From Oligoflexus sp. (GTDB lineage Bacteria > Bdellovibrionota_B > Oligoflexia > Oligoflexales > Oligoflexaceae), in contig JASLCY010000346.1 in assembly GCA_030151925.1 (NCBI GenBank), positions 1-5,318 of the forward strand: a stretch of 5,318 nt of DNA, written 5' to 3'. The notes below the pieces were generated by a model that had not been told where the DNA came from, made no database searches, and saw only the letters and a program-made list of their open reading frames with translations. This document shows positions 1 through 5,318 of the stretch, in pieces. A program made the position numbers and the translations under genes. Every line of letters begins with the position of its first letter. Within the stretch, counting starts at the first letter, position 1.

Positions 1-177
1 CATCACCGGCATCTGGATGTCCATGACGATGAGATCGATGGAGCTCTGCTCCCAGAGGTCGATGGCCTTCTGCCCGTTCGGCGCGCAAAGGACCTCGTAG
101 CCTTGCCTCGTTAGGATATGCGTAATCAGATAGACCATCACATCCGAATCCTCGGCGAGTAATATCCTCCGCGACAT
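1..177 (-). CDS. Response regulator receiver domain protein (N-terminal part, runs off left edge)
   Basis: The minus-strand reading from 177 to the window edge gives 59 residues, starting MSRRILLAEDSDVMVYLI. This is the start of a CheY-like receiver domain. The acidic pair E9-D10 after the first hydrophobic strand would bind Mg2+, and D53 in the stretch LIVMDIQMPVM is the expected phospho-acceptor. Such domains take phosphate from a sensor kinase in the cytoplasm. The rest of the gene, including the conserved Thr/Ser and Lys and any output domain, lies outside the window, so it could be a stand-alone receiver, a transcription factor or part of a hybrid protein. An in-frame ATG at 198 would add seven residues (MDGGSQR). 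I prefer 177 because family members usually begin just before the first strand, but neither start has an ideal ribosome site: GAGG abuts the 177 start, with GGGGG further upstream. Confidence 0.88.
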   Translation of the reverse strand, partial: MSRRILLAEDSDVMVYLITHILTRQGYEVLCAPNGQKAIDLWEQSSIDLIVMDIQMPVM

Positions 178-230
178 CCTCTGGCTGCCCCCATCCATAA
201 CTTTTGTTAACTGGATCTTATATGGATAGC

Positions 231-259
231 AGAATAGTTCCGAATAGCTAAGCTAACAA
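231..259 (-). promoter_or_regulatory. Possible sigma70-type promoter for the response regulator gene
   Basis: Read on the minus strand, TTGTTA (254-259) and TATTCT (231-236) are separated by exactly 17 bases. Each matches four of six positions of the -35 and -10 consensus. Transcription would start near 224, shortly upstream of both candidate start codons (198 and 177). The surrounding stretch, about 200-320, is clearly more AT-rich than the genes. This is prediction by eye; a second TATAAG-like box at 217-222 could serve instead. Confidence 0.35.
232..247. repeat. Direct repeat GAATAG, two copies 10 bp apart
   Basis: GAATAG occurs at 232-237 and again at 242-247, one helical turn apart and overlapping the proposed -10 box and spacer of the response-regulator promoter. 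A third copy lies at 311-316 next to the slyD terminator. Helical-turn spacing is compatible with a regulator binding site, but a six-base repeat in AT-rich DNA may be chance. Confidence 0.25.
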
Positions 260-320
260 TGGATTTAAACGCTCTGCCTAATATTTAGTAAAAATAAAAT
301 GACATACGATGAATAGGCGC

Positions 321-352
321 AAAAAAAGGCCTCGCAACGCAGCGAGGCCTTT
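321..352 (-). terminator. Rho-independent terminator of the slyD-like gene
   Basis: A perfect 11-bp stem pairs AAAGGCCTCGC (325-335) with GCGAGGCCTTT (342-352) around a six-base loop (336-341). On the minus strand the stem is followed by an unbroken run of T ending at 321, as an intrinsic terminator requires. It lies 20 bases beyond the stop codon of the FKBP gene, so it separates that gene from the response regulator downstream. On the plus strand the stem is followed by only three T, so it should act mainly in the minus direction. Confidence 0.9.
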
Positions 353-372
353 GTCGAAAAAGCCATTGGCTC

Positions 373-855
373 TTAGTGATGATGTCCACCAACGCCATGA
401 ACGTGGCCATGAGCCAGTTCTTCTGCTGTAGCAGCCCGTACATCGACGACTTTAACGTCGAAGTTCAGAGATTTGCCGGCGAGCGGATGGTTGGCATCAA
501 CGGTGACTTCTGCATCCGTGAGTTTAACGACAGTCACGACCATGACGTCGTCATCCGTCTGCGCTTGGAGCTGCATACCGACCTGGAGGTTCTTCACGCC
601 GCCGAATTGCGAACGCGGAACGACTTCCACGAGGCTATCGTCCTTCTCGCCGTAAGCGTCTTCCGGTTTTATGCGAACCGAGAAAGCGTCGCCTTTTTTC
701 TTGCCGAGGAATTCGCGCTCGAGGCCAGGAATGATGTTGCCTTGACCGACGATAAAGGCGAGAGGCTCGTTGCCTGTAGACGAATCGATGACGTTGCCCT
801 CGTCGTCCTTGACTGTGTAGTCCATCAATACAACGGAGTTCTGTGCTGCGTTCAT
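373..855 (-). CDS. slyD: SlyD-like FKBP-type peptidyl-prolyl cis-trans isomerase
   Basis: This 160-residue cytoplasmic protein catalyses cis-trans isomerisation of prolyl peptide bonds and, in the SlyD family, also acts as a chaperone and metal carrier. The FKBP core is split as in SlyD. Residues 8-69 hold the first part, with VGQGNIIPGLE (36-46), GKKKGD (51-56) and PEDAYGE (64-70). Residues of about 71-120 form the inserted IF chaperone domain. NHPLAGKSLNFDVKV (122-136) completes the FKBP fold. The tail (149-160) has six histidines (HGHVHG then HHH), a shorter and cysteine-free version of the metal-binding tail of E. coli SlyD, which has about 196 residues. There is no signal peptide. The start at 855 has a good ribosome site, AAGGAAG at 860-866. 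The gene stands alone between two terminators. The family assignment is firm; the symbol is by family, and related genes are also named fkpB or simply FKBP. Confidence 0.93.
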   Translation of the reverse strand: MNAAQNSVVLMDYTVKDDEGNVIDSSTGNEPLAFIVGQGNIIPGLEREFLGKKKGDAFSVRIKPEDAYGEKDDSLVEVVPRSQFGGVKNLQVGMQLQAQTDDDVMVVTVVKLTDAEVTVDANHPLAGKSLNFDVKVVDVRAATAEELAHGHVHGVGGHHH

Positions 856-895
856 AGTACTTCCTTAATAAAGTCCTCGAGTGACTAAGGGGCCT

Positions 896-924
896 ACCCT
901 AGCACAGTTTGATAGCTAAGGGAA
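896..924 (-). promoter_or_regulatory. Possible extended -10 promoter for the slyD-like gene
   Basis: On the minus strand, TGCTAGGGT (896-904) resembles an extended -10 element (TGn followed by TAnnnT). A poor -35 match, TTCCCT, lies at 919-924 with 17 bases between the hexamers. The position, about 40 bases upstream of the start codon and downstream of the preceding terminator, fits a promoter for this gene. The hexamers are weak matches, so this is tentative. Confidence 0.22.
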
Positions 925-940
925 AAGCATTCTGAATGAC

Positions 941-972
941 AAAACGCCTGGCCCATAGGGGCGCAGGCGCTT
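941..972 (-). terminator. Probable Rho-independent terminator of the exported-protein gene
   Basis: CGCCTG (945-950) pairs with CAGGCG (964-969), and GCCC (951-954) with GGGC (959-962), leaving a one-base bulge at 963 and a four-base loop (955-958). On the minus strand this GC-rich hairpin is followed by TTTT (944-941). It begins 21 bases beyond the stop codon of the long exported-protein gene. The U-run is short, so termination may be incomplete. Confidence 0.68.
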
Positions 973-993
973 GTTGACTATCATCCTCAGGCC

Positions 994-2889
994 TTAGGGA
1001 TTGGCCGTAACCGGCTTCCGCGTGAAGTAGAAGAAGTCTCGGTTATCCGGATAACCGAGATAACGCGGCACATTGCCTTTGAAGCGCTCATCCAACACTT
1101 TCATGCCACGAACGAGATGTTGCGGTATACGTTCCGCGCCGTTTTTGGTCTGCGGATAAAGCACCATGTAGGTGTGCTCAAGCGCGTTCATGTCGAGGTG
1201 CATCGCGTAGTTGCAACCATAGGATTGGAATAGGCTCGCCATCGCCGTCGGCGTCATGCTCGAGAAATAACCGTAGATCAGGAATTTACGGGAGCCGCGA
1301 TTCTGCTGGCAGATGCCGGCGCGCAGCGTGCGGAATTTCTTATCCTGCGAACCCGACCAGTTTCCGAGCGTCCAGTTGCTGACGTAACGTCCCGGCACAC
1401 CCTTCTGCTGCACGGGATCGTAGTCGATGATGGGCATCCCGTTCTGGCGAGCGAACCGCACGCGGCTGATAAACTCGTTATCGCCCGGCTGCCAGGTCTT
1501 GAAGTCGATCTGCCCATCCTTATACACGACGAGCGTGGAAAGCCCGGGTTGCAGTTCGCTCAGCACGACGCCGTTCTCAACGAAACCATAATGCGAGCCG
1601 CGATTTTGCTTGGCGAGCTCACCACAATGGTAGGCGCCGTGGTCGCGTTTGAAACCGCCGGTGAAGACGCCCGGGACCTTATCCGCGAGATAAGGCGGAA
1701 TCAAGCCGGTAGGAGTCAAAGGCGCGATGGTCTGGAAGCCGTCCGGGCCTTTGAGCGCCGGATCCTTGACCTCGGGCAGGACGCGATCCGACCAGTTCAC
1801 CGCCGGGTGATCCGTTCCCACCGCGAAACTCAGATCGAAGTAACCCGTATCGAAGGCGACGAGATAAGCGGCCGCGCCCATCTCAACCGAATCGAGGCCG
1901 CGCACGTAATCCTTGTTGGAGTTCAGGACGCTCTCATCGATCGCGCGCGGTTCGATCGCGCTGACGAAGACGCCGTTCTGCCCCGCGGCCCGGTACCAGC
2001 GCCCCGCTTCGAGCGAATCGGGATGCGCGGAGCCTTCTATCGGCAGGCCGAGCTCTTTGGTCGCAATCTCCTCGCCACGGAATTTCGGGCTGATCTTCGC
2101 GGGTTCTGGCGCATCCGGAAGGTCGACGTTCGCATGGCCCTTGCCGATGCTGCCGTCGGATTTGATGAGGAAGCTGTCCTTATAGACCGTTTCCTTCACC
2201 AAAGTCGTGATGGCCTCGCCGCCCGCGACGTTCGCCCGGAGGAATTCGACCACCCATTCCTTGGTGGTCTTGAAGCCGTCGATTTTATTGCGAAGATAGA
2301 GGTCCGTGCCGCAGAGCTTGGCATAAGGCTGATTCGAAGCTCGCGCTCCGTAGATCGCCGAACGCGGGCCGGCGCCCCAAAGATCGCACTGGATGATTTC
2401 TCCATTGGCTTTCGTGAGCACGATTCCGTTATGATAATCGGAGGCAAGCTCAACACGAAGGTCTTTTCCCAGGCCGTTTTCGAGGTGAAACCACTCGATA
2501 CGCTGAGGATTCCATACTAATTTCAGAAGATGCCAAGCGTTGACGTCGGGATTGAGGTTGATGAGCTTGACCTCTTTCGGCAAGCCGCCCTGCCCTCCGA
2601 GATCGAGCGACGCCTCCGTCCGATTCTGCTGCAGGTCGATCACGCTGCGCTCCAGGCGCGACTTCTGTTTTTCGGTCGGCACGGGCGCGACCTTCGCCGG
2701 CGGCGGCGTCAGGGATTCCGAGAACTCATCGAGCGAGCAGAAGATATCGCCTAGGTCACGACAGATCATCTCTTCCGGTTGGACATCCTGGGCAGGAGCT
2801 GCCGTCGTGAACAAAGATAAAGCAACCCCAGCGAGGCTGAACTTGACTCGTATCTCCAGCCGGTGTCGAATCTTGGCGATATCGCGCAT
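994..2889 (-). CDS. Exported protein with a phosphodiester-glycosidase (NAGPA/DUF2233)-like C-terminal half
   Basis: This 631-residue protein has a Sec signal peptide: basic residues to K16, hydrophobic core 17-29, and a likely cut after APA (31-33). There is no lipobox, so the mature protein should be periplasmic or secreted. A proline-rich linker (about 61-70) and a charged segment follow. The C-terminal half carries, in order, FTGGFKRDHG (409-418), a glycine/aromatic stretch, RQNGMP, LRAG (522-525) and HLDMN (564-568). This order matches phosphodiester-glycosidase-like proteins, where GGF, a conserved Arg and LDGG line the active site. Here LDMN replaces LDGG, a variant I recall from uncharacterised deltaproteobacterial proteins. 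No substrate can be named, and activity is uncertain. The N-terminal half matches nothing I recognise. The start at 2889 has only a weak ribosome site (GCGGA). It diverges from the lipoprotein gene. The gene is certain, export very likely, and the domain call moderate. Confidence 0.85.
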   Translation of the reverse strand: MRDIAKIRHRLEIRVKFSLAGVALSLFTTAAPAQDVQPEEMICRDLGDIFCSLDEFSESLTPPPAKVAPVPTEKQKSRLERSVIDLQQNRTEASLDLGGQGGLPKEVKLINLNPDVNAWHLLKLVWNPQRIEWFHLENGLGKDLRVELASDYHNGIVLTKANGEIIQCDLWGAGPRSAIYGARASNQPYAKLCGTDLYLRNKIDGFKTTKEWVVEFLRANVAGGEAITTLVKETVYKDSFLIKSDGSIGKGHANVDLPDAPEPAKISPKFRGEEIATKELGLPIEGSAHPDSLEAGRWYRAAGQNGVFVSAIEPRAIDESVLNSNKDYVRGLDSVEMGAAAYLVAFDTGYFDLSFAVGTDHPAVNWSDRVLPEVKDPALKGPDGFQTIAPLTPTGLIPPYLADKVPGVFTGGFKRDHGAYHCGELAKQNRGSHYGFVENGVVLSELQPGLSTLVVYKDGQIDFKTWQPGDNEFISRVRFARQNGMPIIDYDPVQQKGVPGRYVSNWTLGNWSGSQDKKFRTLRAGICQQNRGSRKFLIYGYFSSMTPTAMASLFQSYGCNYAMHLDMNALEHTYMVLYPQTKNGAERIPQHLVRGMKVLDERFKGNVPRYLGYPDNRDFFYFTRKPVTANP

Positions 2890-2912
2890 AAAATGTCCGC
2901 TTTTCCCGTTGG

Positions 2913-2927
2913 TGATGAATTGATGAA
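2913..2927. repeat. Short direct repeat TGATGAA (8-bp period)
   Basis: TGATGAA occurs at 2913-2919 and 2921-2927, abutting and partly overlapping the inverted repeat in the divergent intergenic region. It may be part of a regulator site or simply chance in AT-rich DNA. Confidence 0.25.
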
Positions 2928-2944
2928 AATATCGCCATTTTCAT
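2923..2944. promoter_or_regulatory. Perfect 8-bp inverted repeat, candidate shared operator
   Basis: ATGAAAAT (2923-2930) and ATTTTCAT (2937-2944) are exact reverse complements with a six-base spacer, in the 111-bp gap between the divergent exported-protein and lipoprotein genes. The dyad shape fits the site of a dimeric regulator. It is not followed by a U-run on either strand, so a terminator is unlikely. It overlaps a possible minus-strand -10 box (2926-2931, read TATTTT), so a bound protein could block transcription of the exported-protein gene. The dyad is plain in the sequence; its role is inferred. Confidence 0.4.
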
Positions 2945-2955
2945 GGCTTGCTTAA
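2926..2955 (-). promoter_or_regulatory. Possible promoter for the exported-protein gene
   Basis: On the minus strand, TTAAGC (2950-2955) and TATTTT (2926-2931) are 18 bases apart. The -10 matches four of six consensus positions and the -35 only three. Transcription would begin near 2918, about 30 bases before the start codon. The gene must have a promoter in this gap, since its only neighbour on this side is divergent, but the exact boxes are uncertain. Confidence 0.22.
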
Positions 2956-2985
2956 GTTTTATTCGTAATAGTCTCTGTTCCATTG

Positions 2986-2991
2986 AAGGAG
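2986..2991 (+). promoter_or_regulatory. Ribosome binding site AAGGAG fixing the lipoprotein start
   Basis: AAGGAG lies nine bases before the ATG at 3001. It sits inside the longer reading that would begin with TTG at 2983, so it argues for translation from 3001, not from the upstream TTG. Confidence 0.8.
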
Positions 2992-3000
2992 TCCAAGCGG

Positions 3001-3879
3001 ATGGCCGTTCTCACCCGACTTTTGATCCTTGCTCTAGTCTTCGTGACGGGCTGTGCGACCCAACCTGTAACCATCGAACCGCCTGTCTTGCATGTGCCAC
3101 CGCGGTCACCGACGGCTCTTTCGGGTTCGGCTTTTGGTCAAAAGTTACAGGGTGCCGATGAAAGCACTCGTGAACAGTTTATCATCGATCAATATCGACA
3201 GGGAAATATCCCTGAGTACATGCGCGAATTTACGCGGGTTCACTTCGTGTCGCAGACCCGGTCCGGGCGTAAGGCCGAAGTGGTGCTGTGGGTCCTGCCC
3301 GATTATCTCTCCGTCGGTTCTAACAACGACTTCCTCCGCACTCCTATGACGCCCCTGAGCGCCCAGACTATAGCCGATCAGTATGGCCTTCTTTTGCCCA
3401 CCGTGAAAATTGTCGATGCCATTTACCACGCAGCCAGTGTAAAACTAGACCCTCAGCCGTTTAAACCCGGCCCCCAGATGGTCTCCGTCCACGAACTGGT
3501 ACGGCACAACTCAGTTATTCAAGCGAGTCTGCATAACCAGCCGCCGCAGGGCCTGGTCGCTGGGCATAAGAAAGATATCGTGATTAGCAATGCCTTAACA
3601 CGCAAAGCCAATCGGGTTGCGATCTACGGTTGGCACCTCAGGTCGGGGACGGCCATCCAGCCCCTCACCACGGTGCACGGGAGCTGGTACGCGGACTACA
3701 GTCACGGCGTGCGTCTCATGGCTTCCACCATGGTGATCGACGACCAGGTTTATAAAGTCAGCGACGTCCTCCATGATCCGGAGCTCTCCGCCCTGATCAG
3801 CTACGAGGGCCCGCTGAAGATTACGCATTACAACAACGATCCGGCCAATATACGGAAGAAGTGGTGGCCGCAATCGTAG
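3001..3879 (+). CDS. Uncharacterised lipoprotein with YGWH and DYSHG motifs
   Basis: This 292-residue protein begins with a lipoprotein signal: Arg6, a hydrophobic core 7-15 and a lipobox VTGC with Cys18 as the lipidated residue. Residue +2 is Ala, not Asp, so by the Lol rule known in enterics it should go to the outer membrane. The mature part has no transmembrane segment. A proline-rich stretch follows the anchor. The most distinctive region is C-terminal, with YGWH (209-212), IQPL, VHG (H226) and ADYSHGVRL (231-239), rich in His and aromatic residues, as a ligand-binding or catalytic site would be. I recall similar YGWH/DYSHG hypothetical proteins in deltaproteobacteria and other environmental bacteria but know no function. 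Codons such as TTA, CTA and AGT are commoner than in the adenine deaminase gene that follows 15 bases later. It is divergent from the exported-protein gene. Lipidation is very likely; function is unknown. Confidence 0.88.
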   Translation: MAVLTRLLILALVFVTGCATQPVTIEPPVLHVPPRSPTALSGSAFGQKLQGADESTREQFIIDQYRQGNIPEYMREFTRVHFVSQTRSGRKAEVVLWVLPDYLSVGSNNDFLRTPMTPLSAQTIADQYGLLLPTVKIVDAIYHAASVKLDPQPFKPGPQMVSVHELVRHNSVIQASLHNQPPQGLVAGHKKDIVISNALTRKANRVAIYGWHLRSGTAIQPLTTVHGSWYADYSHGVRLMASTMVIDDQVYKVSDVLHDPELSALISYEGPLKITHYNNDPANIRKKWWPQS

Positions 3880-3894
3880 AGAGCCAGAGATTCC

Positions 3895-5318
3895 ATGTTA
3901 GATAAAAAACGCTACCCCGACGCCGACGCCCTCAAGAGAGCCATTTCCTTCGCGCGCGGCACCACGCCTGCCGACCTCATCATTCGCAACACGCATATAC
4001 TGGACGTCTTCTCCGGCGATTTCCTCCTCAGCGACCTCGTGATCGCCGAGGGCCGCATCGTCGCGATCGGCCAGGGTTATCAGGCCAAGGCCTATGAAGA
4101 CGGCACGGGCCTCTTCGTGGTCCCCGGTTTCATCGATGCGCACGTGCACATCGAAAGCAGCCTCATGACGCCCGCGCGTTTCCAGGAAGCCGTGCTGCCG
4201 ACCGGCACGACCACCGTGCTCTGGGACCCGCATGAGATCGCCAACGTCAAAGGCCAGCGCGGCATCGAATGGGCGCTCGAAGCCTCAGAGGGGCTGCAGC
4301 TCGACGTCCTCCTCATGGTGCCGAGCTGCGTGCCGAGCACCGGCTCGGAGTTCGAGCTCGAAAGCCCGGGCGCGGAGCTGCACGCGGCCGATATCCGTCC
4401 GTTCCATGATCATCCGCGCGTCCTCGGGCTCGCCGAGATGATGAATTTTCCCGGCCTCCTCAATCTCGATCAGGACGTCCTGACGAAGATCCTCGATTAC
4501 CAGGACCTTCGCCTCGACGGCCATTGCCCCGGCCTCACCGGCAAGGATTTGAACGCCTATGCGGCCGCCGGCATCTGCAGCTGCCACGAATCGACGACGG
4601 CGGCGGAAGCCAAGGAGAAGATGGCGAAGGGCATCCACACGCTCATTCGCGAAGGTTCCTGCGCGAAGGACGCCGATCAGCTCCTGCCGCTCCTCAACGC
4701 CTACACCTCCTCGAACATCGCCTTCTGCAGCGACGACAGGAATCCGCTCGACATCGAGGAAGCGGGCCACATCAGTTGCATCGTCGATCTCGCGCTGAAA
4801 AAAGGCCTCGCCCCGGAGAACGTCTTCCGCGCGGCGAGCTACGGCGCGGCGAAGATCTACGGCCTTGAGGATCGCGGCGCCCTCGCCCCTTCCTATCTCG
4901 CCGACTTCAACCTCGTGCGCCCGAAGAAGAGCAAGTGGAACCAGGGCTTCGAAGTCGTATCGGTCTTCAAACGCGGCCTCAAGGTCGACCCGGCGCAACT
5001 CGTCGCCTACAAGGCGCCCGCGCTCGATAAACCGGGCCAGGGCCGCAACCTCAACCTCGATCGCCCGACGCCCGCGAGTTTTCGTGTGGCCGCGAAGAGC
5101 GCGGCGACCAAGGGCCGCGTCATCGGCGTGATCCCGCACCAGATCCTCACCAAACCGGAGATCCTGGAAATCAGGACCGAGGGCGGCGCGGTCCGGGAGG
5201 ACCTCGCGCGCGACATCCTGAAGATCTCGGTGCTCGAACGCCACCACCGCACCAATCGCATCGGCGTCGGCCTCGTGCAGGGCTTCGGCATACGCCACGG
5301 CGCGATCGCGACGAGCAT
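3895..5318 (+). CDS. ade: Adenine deaminase (3' end beyond the window)
   Basis: The reading is open from ATG 3895 to the window edge, 474 complete codons. The family has about 570-600 residues, so roughly the last 100 are missing. The enzyme hydrolyses adenine to hypoxanthine and ammonia in cytoplasmic purine salvage and belongs to the metal-dependent amidohydrolase superfamily. Visible landmarks are a small beta-domain start (about 27-77), the metal motif FIDAHVHIESS (79-89, with H83 and H85), WDPHEIAN (H113, E114), DGHCPGL (H210), CHEST (H231, E232) and FCSDDRNP (with D280 and D281), all characteristic of adenine deaminase, not cytosine deaminase or dihydroorotase. The C-terminal domain starts near residue 400 and is cut at about the point where the family's HDSHN motif would follow. 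The ribosome site is weak (GAGA-like). It follows the lipoprotein by 15 bases without a terminator, implying co-transcription. Its third codon positions are strongly G/C. Confidence 0.95.
   Translation, partial: MLDKKRYPDADALKRAISFARGTTPADLIIRNTHILDVFSGDFLLSDLVIAEGRIVAIGQGYQAKAYEDGTGLFVVPGFIDAHVHIESSLMTPARFQEAVLPTGTTTVLWDPHEIANVKGQRGIEWALEASEGLQLDVLLMVPSCVPSTGSEFELESPGAELHAADIRPFHDHPRVLGLAEMMNFPGLLNLDQDVLTKILDYQDLRLDGHCPGLTGKDLNAYAAAGICSCHESTTAAEAKEKMAKGIHTLIREGSCAKDADQLLPLLNAYTSSNIAFCSDDRNPLDIEEAGHISCIVDLALKKGLAPENVFRAASYGAAKIYGLEDRGALAPSYLADFNLVRPKKSKWNQGFEVVSVFKRGLKVDPAQLVAYKAPALDKPGQGRNLNLDRPTPASFRVAAKSAATKGRVIGVIPHQILTKPEILEIRTEGGAVREDLARDILKISVLERHHRTNRIGVGLVQGFGIRHGAIATS

Noticed and set aside
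376..888. Plus-strand open reading of 170 codons opposite the slyD-like gene
   Set aside because: It lies almost entirely antisense to a gene with clear FKBP motifs, a ribosome site and a terminator; its translation has no recognisable domain.
1549..2520. Plus-strand open reading of 323 codons opposite the exported-protein gene
   Set aside because: The product is an Arg/Asp/Glu-rich sequence typical of the complement of a coding strand, with no signal or domain, while the opposite strand has a signal peptide and coherent motifs.
2923..2944. Inverted repeat as a transcription terminator
   Set aside because: The stem is AT-rich, lies between divergent starts and has no U-run after it on either strand.
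2756..2983. Minus-strand open reading of 75 codons over the divergent gap
   Set aside because: It overlaps the N-terminal coding region of the exported protein in another frame and shows no domain or ribosome site.
2983..3000. TTG at 2983 as the start of the lipoprotein gene
   Set aside because: The AAGGAG ribosome site lies within this extension, nine bases before the ATG at 3001, and starting at 3001 gives a standard lipoprotein signal length.
4285..5298. Minus-strand open reading of 337 codons opposite adenine deaminase
   Set aside because: It is the complement of a strongly G/C-biased gene, giving a low-complexity Ala/Arg/Glu/Val/Asp product; the plus strand has unmistakable adenine deaminase motifs throughout.
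1..5318. CRISPR array, insertion sequence, tRNA or phage element
   Set aside because: No regularly spaced long repeats, transposase or integrase motifs, tRNA-like cloverleaf or attachment-site duplication were seen on either strand.

Overview
The window looks like chromosomal DNA from a Gram-negative bacterium. It carries a lipoprotein signal with no Asp at +2, a long Sec-type exported protein and a histidine-tailed SlyD-type FKBP. From memory, the two uncharacterised envelope proteins resemble families common in deltaproteobacterial-type lineages (Myxococcota, Bdellovibrionota and relatives). That placement is an inference, not a measurement. There are no RNA genes, insertion sequences, CRISPR arrays or phage genes.

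The left half is read from the minus strand. Positions 1-177 hold the N-terminal part of a response-regulator receiver domain that runs off the left edge, preceded by an AT-rich leader with a plausible promoter. Next is a slyD-like peptidyl-prolyl isomerase (373-855), closed by a strong hairpin/U-tract terminator (321-352). Upstream of it is an exported protein of 631 residues (994-2889), with its own probable terminator (941-972). Its C-terminal half resembles phosphodiester-glycosidase (NAGPA/DUF2233-like) proteins but has an LDMN signature where the classical family has LDGG. The two terminators make slyD and the exported protein separate minus-strand units.

The right half is read from the plus strand. 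A lipoprotein of unknown function (3001-3879) starts 111 bp from the exported-protein gene and is divergent from it; the space between them contains a perfect 8-bp inverted repeat that could be a shared operator. Fifteen bases after the lipoprotein stop comes an adenine deaminase gene (3895 to the right edge, cut before its C-terminus), with no terminator in the gap, so the two are probably co-transcribed.

Functionally the window mixes housekeeping genes (a folding helper and a purine salvage enzyme), a signalling protein, and a divergent pair of uncharacterised envelope proteins, which is the least explained part. I saw no strong evidence of a new multi-gene system. The best leads are the LDMN-type exported protein, the YGWH/DYSHG lipoprotein, and the inverted repeat between them.
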